From NCBI RefSeq assembly GCF_004000985.1, contig NZ_BIMH01000004.1:124001-188000 (forward strand): a DNA stretch of 64,000 nt. The letters are read 5' to 3'. Source of the stretch: Paenibacillus validus NBRC 15382 (GTDB lineage: Bacteria > Bacillota > Bacilli > Paenibacillales > NBRC-103111). The first letter of the stretch is position 1. Each line of letters begins with the position of its first letter. The position numbers were made by a program, and so were the translations under genes. Positions 23,891-32,444 of the stretch are shown here, piece after piece. The notes under the pieces are model-generated. The model did no database searches. It was given only the letters and a program-made list of their open reading frames with translations, and had not been told where the DNA came from.

Positions 23891-24853
23891 ATTATCGCAT
23901 ACTTCGCCGCCTTTCTCGTATCGTTTCTCGTCGTACTGCTGCTCATTCCACCGCTTCGCAGATGGGCGTTCCGCATCGATTTCGTGGACAAGCCCAAGCC
24001 CGATGTCGAACGTAAAATTCATCGCGATCCGATTCCGTTAACCGCCGGTATCGCGATCTTCGCCGGGTTCGTCTGCGCGTACATGACGTTTATCACGTTC
24101 CAAGGCAGCCGCACCGTATCGCTGCTCATCGGTTCGCTGCTCATCGTCTGCATCGGGCTCGTTGACGACTGGTACAAAACGCACGGCAAAGAACTTGCCG
24201 CTTGGCCGAAGCTGATCGTACAGCTCGCCGCCGCGATCATTGTGTACAAATCCGGCGTCGTCTTCTACGGTTTCAACAACCCGTTCGGCGGCGAGGATAT
24301 TTTACTGCCGGTTTATTTGCAATTTTTCTTAACGGTTACCTGGATATTCGGCGTCACTACGGTCATTAACTTCTCGGACGGCATGGACGGATTGGCCGGC
24401 GGGTTGTCCGCCATCTCCGCCGTCACGCTGTTCGTCGTCGCCTTGGCCAAAGGCCAGTCGGACTCCGCGATGATGGCTATCATTCTCGTCGGCGCCGCGG
24501 TTGCGTACCTGCGGTACAACAAACCGCCTGCGAAGGTGTTCATGGGTGATGCGGGTGCGACGCTGTTCGGATTTCTGCTCGCGGTCGTGGCGCTGGACGG
24601 CGCATTCAAGCAAGCGACGGTGCTGTCGCTGCTCATCCCGATTCTTGCGCTTGGCGTGCCGATCTTCGACAACATCTTCGTCGTCCTGAAGCGGCTTCGC
24701 GAACGCAAGCCGATCTATCAGGCGGATGCAAGCCAGGCGCATTACCGGTTGCTGCGCAGCGGACTGAATCCGAAACAAGTCGTCCTGTTTCTCTGCCTGG
24801 TCAACATGTGCTTCGGGTTAAGCTCGATCATTTTGCTTTTACTCAACGTTTAA
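23891..24853 (+). CDS. tagO: Undecaprenyl-phosphate GlcNAc-1-phosphate transferase family (TagO/WecA, MraY-like)
   Basis: About 320 residues and about ten transmembrane helices. MraY/WecA motifs are present: 'VDDWYKTHGK' (Asp-Asp), 'NFSDGMDGLAGG' with the catalytic Asp, 'AKVFMGDAGATLFGF' and the cytosolic loop 'DASQAHYRLL'. It starts teichoic acid or other wall polymer synthesis by loading sugar-phosphate onto the lipid carrier. The start is odd: an extended -10 (TGTTATAAT near 23839-23847) puts the mRNA start after the ATG at 23813, and the only GGAGG (23881) points to ATT at 23891 or ATC at 23894. A strong terminator follows. Confidence 0.82.
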   Translation: MIAYFAAFLVSFLVVLLLIPPLRRWAFRIDFVDKPKPDVERKIHRDPIPLTAGIAIFAGFVCAYMTFITFQGSRTVSLLIGSLLIVCIGLVDDWYKTHGKELAAWPKLIVQLAAAIIVYKSGVVFYGFNNPFGGEDILLPVYLQFFLTVTWIFGVTTVINFSDGMDGLAGGLSAISAVTLFVVALAKGQSDSAMMAIILVGAAVAYLRYNKPPAKVFMGDAGATLFGFLLAVVALDGAFKQATVLSLLIPILALGVPIFDNIFVVLKRLRERKPIYQADASQAHYRLLRSGLNPKQVVLFLCLVNMCFGLSSIILLLLNV

Positions 24854-24891
24854 TGAAGCTGCTTATCCGCGGTCCATATGCAATAAAATTC

Positions 24892-24936
24892 AAACGGCCT
24901 TCCCGTACGGTTAACCCGCGGGAAGGCCGTTTCTCG
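24892..24936. terminator. Bidirectional terminator between tagO-like gene and AbrB-type gene
   Basis: AAACGGCCTTCCCG / CGGGAAGGCCGTTT perfect stem between convergent genes. Confidence 0.9.
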
Positions 24937-24942
24937 TACGCG

Positions 24943-26085
24943 CTATCCTTCTACACCCGTTCCTTTCGGAACGCGAAATAAACGGCGCAGCGCATAAGGG
25001 ACAATAAACAAAATAAACAAGATGCGAAACATCTGGTACGCCACCACCATCGACACGTCCGCATGGACAGCCGAGGCGGTTACGCCCATCTCCGTCATGC
25101 CTCCGGGCGATAAGCTCAAGAACGCTGTAGCCATGCTGATCGGATGAAGGAGACTGAAGACGTAAGCCAGCACCAGGCAGAACGCGACGATCGCGAGCCC
25201 GCCCGCCAGCGAGTAAGGCAGCAGCCTTCGCCAACCGGCCAAGGCGCTAAAGCGAATACCGAGTCCGAGATAAATCCCGAGACTCCATTGTGCGGCGAGC
25301 ACAAGCACGGAAGGCGGATGCGGCGGCGCCCAATCCGCAATCATCATGAGCGCCGAAGCGATGACAGGGCCGAGAAACCAGGGCGTCGGCATTCGCAGCC
25401 GGACGGCGGCCAACCCGGAGACCAGCGCCGCAAAGGCCGCAACCACGGCCATGAACGCTCCGCCCCCGGCGAAGCCCGACCCGGTTGAGTCAGCCACGGA
25501 AGCTGTAGGCATCGCCGCAGCCTCACCGCCGCTCAAGCCGTGCACCGCCAGGAACGGGACAATGAAAACGACCGTGAGAAGCCGGATCGTCTGCATGAAC
25601 GTGACGATCGTTCCATCCGCTTCGGGAAACTCCTCTCCCAGCACGACCATCTGCGAAAGCCCGCCCGGTATGCTGCCGAGCAAGCTGCTCTGCGGCGTAA
25701 TCCTCGCAGCGCGGGCAATCCACACCGACATCAGCAAGCTGAAGCCAACCGTCAGCACGGTCGACGCGAGCATCGACGGCAGCTGGCCGACGATTTGGCG
25801 CGCGCTTTCCATCGTGAACGACAGCCCCATCCCGTAACCCAGCAGCAGCAGGCCTAAGTTGCGAAGCGTTACCGGCCATGCAAGCTGTCTTTTGGTCAAG
25901 CCCTGCCACAGCAAGGTAGCCGTTAACGGTCCCAGCATCCAACTCAGCGGGACGTGCATCAGCGAGAACAGAAGCCCCCCGGCGAACGTGACCGCCGCCG
26001 TTTCCAGCAAGCGAACCGCTGCTGTTTGTAAGCTTTCCTTCTCGTGAGATCGATTTGAACGATTCGATTCACTCGAGTCTTCCAT
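24943..26085 (-). CDS. AbrB-type membrane protein (AbrB duplication family)
   Basis: 380 residues, with about ten transmembrane helices after a short charged N-terminus. It has two internal repeats, each with a 'PLSWMLGPLTATLL' or 'PTPWFLGPVIASALM' motif and a 'GSIPGGLSQMV' or 'SLSPGGMTEMG' loop. This is the AbrB duplication family, wrongly named 'ammonia monooxygenase' or 'AbrB regulator' in some records. It is probably a transporter; the substrate is not known. It follows the aminopeptidase gene by 33 bases. Confidence 0.82.
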   Translation of the reverse strand: MEDSSESNRSNRSHEKESLQTAAVRLLETAAVTFAGGLLFSLMHVPLSWMLGPLTATLLWQGLTKRQLAWPVTLRNLGLLLLGYGMGLSFTMESARQIVGQLPSMLASTVLTVGFSLLMSVWIARAARITPQSSLLGSIPGGLSQMVVLGEEFPEADGTIVTFMQTIRLLTVVFIVPFLAVHGLSGGEAAAMPTASVADSTGSGFAGGGAFMAVVAAFAALVSGLAAVRLRMPTPWFLGPVIASALMMIADWAPPHPPSVLVLAAQWSLGIYLGLGIRFSALAGWRRLLPYSLAGGLAIVAFCLVLAYVFSLLHPISMATAFLSLSPGGMTEMGVTASAVHADVSMVVAYQMFRILFILFIVPYALRRLFRVPKGTGVEG

Positions 26086-26118
26086 GAAGCCATCATTCCC
26101 CTACGTCAGCGCTCGGCT

Positions 26119-27234
26119 TTATTTCAAATTCTCCGGATTCAATTTCTCCAAATCCGGTACGACAAAACGTCCGTCCTTGCGGATGAGCTCGCCGTCGAAA
26201 TAAATTTCGCCGCCGCCGTATTCCGGCCTCTGAATGAGCACCATGTCCCAATGAACCGATGAACGGTTGCCATTGTCCGCATCCTCATATGCGTTGCCCG
26301 GTGTAAAGTGAATACTGCCGTCGATTTTCTCGTCGAACAAGATGTCTTTCATCGGCTTCTGAATATATGGATTGACCCCGATCGCAAACTCGCCGATATA
26401 ACGGGCGCCATCGTCCGTATCCAGGATATCGTTCAGCTTTCTCGTATCGCTGCCGGTCGCTTCGACGATCTTGCCGTTCTCAAACCGGAGCACGATGTTC
26501 TCGAATCCCGTTCCGTTGTAAATGGTCGGCGTGTTGTACGAAATGACGCCGTTCACCGAATCTTTCACCGGCGCAGTGAACACTTCGCCGTCGGGAATGT
26601 TGTTCTTCCCGGCGCATTTGATCGCCGGAATATCCTTGATCGAGAAGGTGAGATCGGTTCCCGGGGCAACTAGCCTTACTTGGTCGGTACGCAGCATCCG
26701 CTCGACGAGGGCATCCATCGCCGACGACATCTTGCTGTAGTCCAAATTGCAGACCTGGAAATAAAAATTCTCGAAAGCTTCGGTGCTCGTATTGGCGAGC
26801 TGGGCCATCGACGCGTTCGGGTAACGCATGATGCACCACTTCGTATGGTTGACCCGCTGATCCGTAACCGGACGCTGGAATATTTTGGTATACAAACGCA
26901 TCTTTTCATCCGGTACATCGGACGTTTCGGTAATGTTGTCGCCGCTGCGAACGGCCAAATACGCGTGCATTTTTTTCATCCGCGCTAGCTCCAGCTCAGC
27001 CATTTGCGCGTAAAGCGCCTCGGTTCCGCCGAGCATCAGGCTGCGGGTCACTTCCGGATTCCGGAACTCCAGGAACGGATTTCCTCCTGCCGCATACACT
27101 TCTTCTATTAGACACTTGGTCAATTCCTGATCGCGAAGCCCAATCATTTCGATCAGCACGTTTTCTCCCGGCTGGAGATCGATCGAATAACGCACCAAAT
27201 TTTTCGCAAACTGTTTCAGTCTTGGATCCCGCAT
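26119..27234 (-). CDS. Aminopeptidase, M29 family (AmpS/AmpT)
   Basis: 371 residues from ATG 27234, preceded by AAAGGAG at nine bases; in-frame ATGs at 27240 and 27255 are too close to or before that signal. Metal ligands of the family are visible in 'LRFENGKIVEATG', 'YIGEFAIGVNP' and 'SSVHWDMV'. It is a cobalt- or zinc-dependent metallo-aminopeptidase acting in the cytoplasm on peptide N-termini. The length is slightly below the ~410 residues of the thermophilic enzymes. Confidence 0.9.
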   Translation of the reverse strand: MRDPRLKQFAKNLVRYSIDLQPGENVLIEMIGLRDQELTKCLIEEVYAAGGNPFLEFRNPEVTRSLMLGGTEALYAQMAELELARMKKMHAYLAVRSGDNITETSDVPDEKMRLYTKIFQRPVTDQRVNHTKWCIMRYPNASMAQLANTSTEAFENFYFQVCNLDYSKMSSAMDALVERMLRTDQVRLVAPGTDLTFSIKDIPAIKCAGKNNIPDGEVFTAPVKDSVNGVISYNTPTIYNGTGFENIVLRFENGKIVEATGSDTRKLNDILDTDDGARYIGEFAIGVNPYIQKPMKDILFDEKIDGSIHFTPGNAYEDADNGNRSSVHWDMVLIQRPEYGGGEIYFDGELIRKDGRFVVPDLEKLNPENLK

Positions 27235-27338
27235 CTGCATACGCTCCTTTGGCAACTGCCCTACAATTCTACTTCCAATGTAACGAATTTCCGTTCAAAG
27301 TTCAAATTCAGCAACCCGCCCTTCCAAAAAAATGAGTA

Positions 27339-27370
27339 AAAAAGCCGACTCCTGATGAAGGGGTCGGCTT
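27339..27370 (-). terminator. Terminator downstream of ndk
   Basis: AAGCCGACCCC/GGAGTCGGCTT stem with a T-run on the minus strand, just after the ndk stop codon. Confidence 0.8.
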
Positions 27371-27388
27371 GGTCGTCTATTCGTTATT

Positions 27389-27862
27389 TCAATGAATGCT
27401 TACCGGAGAATCGTCGCTGCGGTCCGCCGTACCGTCTAAATAGGTCGAAGTCAACAATTCTTCCGGCTTAAAGAAGTTGGCGATCTCCCGCAACGCGCTT
27501 TCAGGCGAATCCGAGCCGTGAATGACGTTCTTGGCCACCTCGGAGGCGAAATCGCCGCGAATCGTACCCGGAGCCGCATCGGCCGGGTTCGTTTTGCCCA
27601 TCATGGCGCGGGAAATTTGAATGATGTTCTCTCCCTGCCATACCATCGCGAACACCGGTCCCGACGTGATGAAATCGACGAGCTCGCCGAAGAACGGCTT
27701 CGCTTTGTGCTCCTCATAATGATATTCTGCCTGTTCTCTCGTAATCCGGATGAGCTTGGCACCGATCAGCTCGAATCCGCGCTGTTCAAAGCGATTCACA
27801 ATATTTCCGATTAATTGGCGTTTCACGCCATCAGGTTTCACCAATAAGAACGTCTGCTCCAT
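27389..27862 (-). CDS. ndk: Nucleoside diphosphate kinase
   Basis: 157 residues from ATG 27862 ('[15 protein letters not shown]'). A longer frame to 27916 adds 18 residues unlike the family and has no ribosome binding site. The P-site Lys is in 'VKPDGVKR' and the phosphorylated His in '[13 protein letters not shown]'. It equilibrates nucleoside triphosphates through a phospho-His intermediate. The C-terminal ~10 residues (to 'SDDSPVSIH') are longer than the 148-150 residues of Bacillus Ndk. It is followed by a terminator. Confidence 0.93.
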   Translation of the reverse strand: MEQTFLLVKPDGVKRQLIGNIVNRFEQRGFELIGAKLIRITREQAEYHYEEHKAKPFFGELVDFITSGPVFAMVWQGENIIQISRAMMGKTNPADAAPGTIRGDFASEVAKNVIHGSDSPESALREIANFFKPEELLTSTYLDGTADRSDDSPVSIH

Positions 27863-27948
27863 AAACGACTCACTCCATCCACTAATTTGTACGCGATTCA
27901 ACCCAAGTCTCTTCAATCAGTATTCCCATTTTTTCTCATTTTTATGAG

Positions 27949-30639
27949 TTAAGCAATATGTTCGCTCAAGCTCCGTTCGGCATCGGACTGAGGATGGCCG
28001 AGCGCCAGCTGCGCTTGAGCGGCTGCAATCCGGGCAAGCGGCACTCTGTACGGGGAGCAGCTTACATAGTTTAGTCCCGCCGCATGGCAGAAGAAGATCG
28101 ATGACTTATCGCCTCCATGCTCGCCGCATATGCCTGTTTTCAATAACGGCTTAACCGCTTTGCCCTGCTCCACCGCCCATTCGATCAAGCGGCCGACGCC
28201 GTCCTCATCCAGCACTTGGAACGGGTTTTCCGGCAGCAGCTTCGTTTCCACGTAATGCGCAAGAAATTTCCCTTCCGCGTCGTCCCGGCTGTAGCCGAAC
28301 GTCATCTGCGTCAAATCGTTCGTACCGAACGAGAAGAAGTCTGCGTGCTTGGCAATTTGCGCCGCCGTAATCGCCGCTCTCGGAACTTCGATCATCGTCC
28401 CCACATGGTAAGGGAACGTGGCCGCCTTATCGCCCAGTATCGCCTCCGCCCGCTTCGTTACAAGCTCACGCATCCGGATCAGCTCGTTCGCATGCCCGAC
28501 CAGCGGAATCATAATATCCGGCCGTACGTCGATACCTTCCTCCAAGCAGCGCACCACGGCGCGGAAAATAGCATCCGCCTGCATCTCGTAAATTTCCGGC
28601 AGGACGAGACCGAGGCGGCATCCGCGAGTCCCCAGCATCGGGTTCATCTCGTGCAGCGACCGCACTTTGCGCAGCAGCTTCTCGTTTCGGTCGATTTCCT
28701 CGGACGAGGCATTCGGGTCATTGCGCAATCGTTCATGCTGAAGCACCAGCTGCTCCATGTTCGGCAAAAATTCGTGCAACGGCGGATCCAGCAATCGAAT
28801 CGTAACCGTCAGCCCATCCATAGCCCGGAACAACCCTTCGAAGTCTTGCTGCTGCATCGGCAGCAGCTTCTCGAGCGCTTCGGCCCGCTCCTCCGCCGAA
28901 TCCGCCAAAATCATGGCTTGCACGACCGGCACCCGCGCCGCCGACATAAACATATGCTCCGTACGGCACAGCCCGATGCCTTCCGCGCCGAAATCCCGGG
29001 CTTTCGCCGCATCTTCCGGCGTGTCCGCATTGGTATATACCTGCAGCGTGCGGATATCGTCGGCCCACCGGAGCAGCTGCTGCAGCTCCTCCGTCAGCTC
29101 AGGCTCGCGCAAGTTAACTCCGCCTCGAATGACGCGGCCGGTCGAGCCGTCGATCGAGATCGTGTCGCCTTCCCGAATCGTAACGAACTCGCCACCGGCG
29201 TGTACGACGAACGATCGGTCTTCGATTCTTACGGCCTCGCATCCGCATACGCAAGGCTTACCCATGCCCCTGGCGACAACGGCCGCATGGCTGGTCATGC
29301 CGCCCCGGCTCGTCAGTACGCCTTCGGCGGCAAGCACGCCGTGTATGTCTTCCGGCGTCGTCTCCGAACGCACGAGAATCGTTTTGCGGCCGGCGCGCGA
29401 CCACGCTTCCGCCAGGTCGGCATCGAACACGGCTTCTCCCGTCGCAGCGCCCGGCGATGCCGGAAGCCCCGAAGCCAATACATCCAGCGCCTGGTCCACG
29501 TCAATGGCCCGGTGCAACAACTGATCCAAATGAAACGGCTCGATTCGCTCGACGGCGTCTCCCCGGCTGATTAACCCCTCGTTGGCCATATCCACGGCGA
29601 CCTTGACCGCCGCCTGCGCCGTCCGTTTGCCCGAACGGGTTTGCAGCAAATAGAGCGCCCCTTGCTCCACCGTAAATTCAATATCCTGCATATCCTTATA
29701 ATGCTTCTCCAGCATCGCCGCCGTTCGCTCCAACTGGTCGAACACGAGCGGCATATCCGCACCGAGCTGTTCGATCGGTACCGGCGTGCGAACCCCCGCA
29801 ACGACATCTTCCCCTTGGGCGTTAATCAAATATTCCCCGTACAGACGCCGTTCCCCGGTCGAAGGATTGCGGGTGAACAATACGCCCGTACCCGAATCGG
29901 CCCCCAAATTGCCGAATACCATCGCCTGGATATTGACCGCCGTTCCCTGTTCGTCGGGAATGCGGTGGATTTTGCGGTACACTTGGGCCCGCGTATTGTT
30001 CCACGAACGGAATACCGCTTCGACCGCCAGCTCCAATTGTTCGCGCACGTCTTGCGGGAACGGACGGCCCGTCTCTTTCACTACGATTGACCGGTACGAT
30101 TCGATCAGCTCTTGCCAGCCTTCGGCACTTACTTCGCTGTCTTGTCCGACACCGAGCCGCTGCTTCAGTCGGGAAAGCTGACTTTCAAAGTGATGCGATT
30201 CAATCTGAAACACGACGTTCCCAAACATTTGGATCAAGCGCCGGTAGCAGTCGTACGCGAATCGCGCATCCCCCGTTAATGCAGCCAGCCCGGCAACCGT
30301 TTCATCGTTTAACCCGAGATTGAGAATCGTATCCATCATCCCGGGCATCGAGGTGACGGATCCGGAACGCACCGAAACGAGCAGCGGCTTCGCAGGATCG
30401 CCGAATTGCTTCCCTTGGGACGACTCCAGCACGCGCAGCGCGGACGCCACCTCTTCGCGGACTCCGTCCGGAAGCTGGCCGCCCAAGGCGTAGTAGGCGC
30501 GACAAACGTCAGTGGTCACCGTAAACCCCGGAGGAACCGGCAGCCCTACCCGGGTCATCTCCGCCAAGTTTGCCCCCTTCCCGCCAAGCGTCGCTTTCAT
30601 ATCCGCATGCCCCTGATCAAACGGTACAACGAACTTCAT
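27949..30639 (-). CDS. ppdK: Pyruvate, phosphate dikinase
   Basis: 896 residues from ATG 30639, with GAGGAGG seven bases upstream. Domains in order: N-terminal ATP-grasp ('GGKGANLAEMTRVGLPVPPGF', 'VSVRSGSVTSMPGMMDTILN'), the phospho-His swivel ('RGGMTSHAAVVARGMGKPCV') at about residue 450, and the C-terminal PEP-binding barrel ('EGIGLCRTEHMF', 'GTNDLTQMTFGYSRDD', with the Cys of 'TGICGEHGGD'). It interconverts pyruvate and PEP, feeding gluconeogenesis. The promoter TTTACA-17-TATGTT carries an inverted repeat resembling CcpN sites. No PPDK regulatory kinase gene is in the window. Confidence 0.93.
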   Translation of the reverse strand: MKFVVPFDQGHADMKATLGGKGANLAEMTRVGLPVPPGFTVTTDVCRAYYALGGQLPDGVREEVASALRVLESSQGKQFGDPAKPLLVSVRSGSVTSMPGMMDTILNLGLNDETVAGLAALTGDARFAYDCYRRLIQMFGNVVFQIESHHFESQLSRLKQRLGVGQDSEVSAEGWQELIESYRSIVVKETGRPFPQDVREQLELAVEAVFRSWNNTRAQVYRKIHRIPDEQGTAVNIQAMVFGNLGADSGTGVLFTRNPSTGERRLYGEYLINAQGEDVVAGVRTPVPIEQLGADMPLVFDQLERTAAMLEKHYKDMQDIEFTVEQGALYLLQTRSGKRTAQAAVKVAVDMANEGLISRGDAVERIEPFHLDQLLHRAIDVDQALDVLASGLPASPGAATGEAVFDADLAEAWSRAGRKTILVRSETTPEDIHGVLAAEGVLTSRGGMTSHAAVVARGMGKPCVCGCEAVRIEDRSFVVHAGGEFVTIREGDTISIDGSTGRVIRGGVNLREPELTEELQQLLRWADDIRTLQVYTNADTPEDAAKARDFGAEGIGLCRTEHMFMSAARVPVVQAMILADSAEERAEALEKLLPMQQQDFEGLFRAMDGLTVTIRLLDPPLHEFLPNMEQLVLQHERLRNDPNASSEEIDRNEKLLRKVRSLHEMNPMLGTRGCRLGLVLPEIYEMQADAIFRAVVRCLEEGIDVRPDIMIPLVGHANELIRMRELVTKRAEAILGDKAATFPYHVGTMIEVPRAAITAAQIAKHADFFSFGTNDLTQMTFGYSRDDAEGKFLAHYVETKLLPENPFQVLDEDGVGRLIEWAVEQGKAVKPLLKTGICGEHGGDKSSIFFCHAAGLNYVSCSPYRVPLARIAAAQAQLALGHPQSDAERSLSEHIA

Positions 30640-30724
30640 GCAAATGCCTCCTCTGAACAATTCGGTCATAGTCTGAATTAACGAAATTAACGTGCGTTTT
30701 ATTCCACTTGTAAATCACATCTAA

Positions 30725-30788
30725 AACATAACATACAACAATTTCTTTGTAAATAGTGTGTACTATTTAATTTTAATGACACACTATT
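30725..30788 (-). promoter_or_regulatory. ppdK promoter with CcpN-like operator
   Basis: Minus strand -35 TTTACA at 30748-30753, 17-base spacer, -10 TATGTT at 30725-30730. Arms AATAGTGTGT (30752-30761) and ACACACTATT (30779-30788) form a perfect 10-bp inverted repeat touching the -35. They contain TGTGTACTATT and TGTGTCATTAA, each 9 of 11 to the Bacillus CcpN box TRTGHYATAYW. Confidence 0.5.
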
Positions 30789-30938
30789 AAACAAACATCT
30801 CGAATTTATCTGCTGTCGCTCCATGTTCGCTGTTTCTTGGCGCAGACCCCTTGTTGAACGAACCCGATATCGCGAAAGTCCAGGAAGCTGCGGGACTACG
30901 GCGGCCCTATGCGCCTCACCCGTCACGTTCACACAAAA

Positions 30939-31021
30939 ATAGCGGAGCTCCGATGCCTTATTCGCCCAAACCGGGGATTTCCCCCGGCTTTAGAGCGAAT
31001 GGCTCATCGTAACTCCGCTAT
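30939..31021 (-). terminator. Large branched terminator of the murA operon
   Basis: Outer stem ATAGCGGAG/CTCCGCTAT, middle arms near GCGAAT/ATTCGC and inner CCGGGG/CCCCGG, followed by TTTTTGTG on the minus strand. It is unusually long (about 83 bases). Confidence 0.7.
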
Positions 31022-31081
31022 CATACATTCCGCCGGTCTAATCGGCGATATAAGGAATCAGGATTCCGCTACGGCACACCG

Positions 31082-32371
31082 TCACCTCACAAAGACGGCA
31101 TGCACGCGCTCATCCTCGGCCTCGCACAACGTTAAACGCGCGCCGAGCGCCGCAAAGCTGCCGATCACGTCGTCGTAACCGCGCTCCAGGTGCTCTACGC
31201 CGGTAATTCGCGTCACCCCATCGGCCGCCAGAGCGGCTAGCACCAGGCTCGTTCCGGCACGCACGTCCGTCGCATGAACCCAAGCGCCGAAGAGCGGCCG
31301 TCCGCCGCGGATAAAGGCGCTTTCCTGCCGAACCTCAATGTCGGCGCCCATCCGCCGCAGCTGCGGCACATGGTTGAAGCGGTTCGGATAGACGCGCTCG
31401 GTGATGATGCTTTTGCCCTTTGCCTGCGTCAACAGCGCCGTCATCGGCTGCTGCAGATCGGTAGCGAAGCCGGGATACATCGACGTCCGCACCCGCGTCG
31501 CTTTAATCGAACCGCGCCCGTAGGCGGTAATGCTCGTCTCGTCCACTTCCAGCTCCATCCCGCATTCCTCCAGCTTGGCCAGGCATGCGCCCAAGTGTTC
31601 GGGGATGACCTCGCCTACGGTTACACGCCCGCCGGTGATGCCCGCCGCCATCAGAAAGGCGCCGGCGATAAGCCGGTCCGGGATCACCATATGGCAGCCG
31701 CCGTTCAAATACGGCACGCCCTCAATCCGGATGCGGTCCGTGCCCGCTCCGTATATTTTGGCGCCAAGCGCATTCAAGAAAGCTGCCGTATCGACGACCT
31801 CGGGGTCGACCGCGGCATTATACAGGTTCGTTCGCCCCTGGGCTCGAACGGCCGCCAGCATGCCGTTGATCGTAGCGCCCGAGGTGACCGTGTCGAAATA
31901 AATGTCGGCACCCTTCAGCTGTCTCGATTCCACCACATAGTGGTCTTCGTGAAAAATAACGGTGGCGCCAAGCGCTTGAAATGCTTTAACATGCTGATCG
32001 ATCGGTCGCGACGAGAAATCGTCTCCGCCCGGAAATCCTACCGTCACACGGCCGAACTTGGCGAGCAGCGCCCCCGCGAAATAATAGGAAGCGCGGTATG
32101 ACGCCGCTTTGCCAGGATCGATGGTTGCACTATGAATAAACCGCGGATCAATCACAACCTCGCCCGTCGGCTTGCGAACGAGCGACATTCCGATATCCCG
32201 TGAAATTTGCGCGATCACCTTGACATCGTCAATCAGCGGAATCCCCTCCAGCGTGACGACGTCATCGGCCAAACAAGCCGCCGCAAGCAGCGCCAGCGAG
32301 CTATTCTTCGAGCCGGGAATTTGCACCGAGCCTTGCAGCGGCCCGGCAGGCTCCACTTGGATATAGCGCAT
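31082..32371 (-). CDS. murA: UDP-N-acetylglucosamine 1-carboxyvinyltransferase homologue with Asp at the catalytic Cys
   Basis: 429 residues from ATG 32371, with GGGAGGGATAAGC upstream. EPSP-synthase fold with 'VQIPGSKNSSLALLAA' (K22), 'FATDLQQPMTALL' (equivalent of D305) and 'DVRAGTSLVLAAL' (equivalent of R397) all present. In the loop that carries the fosfomycin-reactive Cys115 in E. coli MurA (PGGC), this protein reads 'GFPGGDDFSSRPIDQH', with D117 in place of Cys. Asp variants in Mycobacterium, Chlamydia and Borrelia are naturally fosfomycin resistant. It may be a second, divergent MurA. The FHA-winged-helix gene lies 73 bases upstream, probably in one operon. Confidence 0.88.
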   Translation of the reverse strand: MRYIQVEPAGPLQGSVQIPGSKNSSLALLAAACLADDVVTLEGIPLIDDVKVIAQISRDIGMSLVRKPTGEVVIDPRFIHSATIDPGKAASYRASYYFAGALLAKFGRVTVGFPGGDDFSSRPIDQHVKAFQALGATVIFHEDHYVVESRQLKGADIYFDTVTSGATINGMLAAVRAQGRTNLYNAAVDPEVVDTAAFLNALGAKIYGAGTDRIRIEGVPYLNGGCHMVIPDRLIAGAFLMAAGITGGRVTVGEVIPEHLGACLAKLEECGMELEVDETSITAYGRGSIKATRVRTSMYPGFATDLQQPMTALLTQAKGKSIITERVYPNRFNHVPQLRRMGADIEVRQESAFIRGGRPLFGAWVHATDVRAGTSLVLAALAADGVTRITGVEHLERGYDDVIGSFAALGARLTLCEAEDERVHAVFVR

Positions 32372-32444
32372 GCTTATCCCTCCCTGGTTATAACGGTTAC
32401 GGCGCGTCATGGCGAACAAGGTAGTCAGTCACCATGGCAGCCGC

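Larger units (their letters stand above)
30640..31081. other. Intergenic region between ppdK and murA
   Basis: 442 bases. It holds the ppdK promoter and operator near 30725-30788 and the branched murA terminator at 30939-31021. About 150 bases between them (30790-30938) show no supported gene or signal. Confidence 0.6.

Noticed and set aside
28757-29524. Plus-strand frame of 255 codons inside ppdK
   Set aside because: Ser-, Arg- and Ala-rich antisense translation without signals; a by-product of GC-rich codon use.
28216-29574. Long plus-strand frame of 452 codons inside ppdK
   Set aside because: Arg-, Gln- and His-rich antisense frame of a GC-rich gene; no homology pattern, ppdK is clearly the real gene.
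31274-32101. Plus-strand frame of 275 codons inside the murA homologue
   Set aside because: Antisense frame, no ribosome binding site, basic and low-complexity product.
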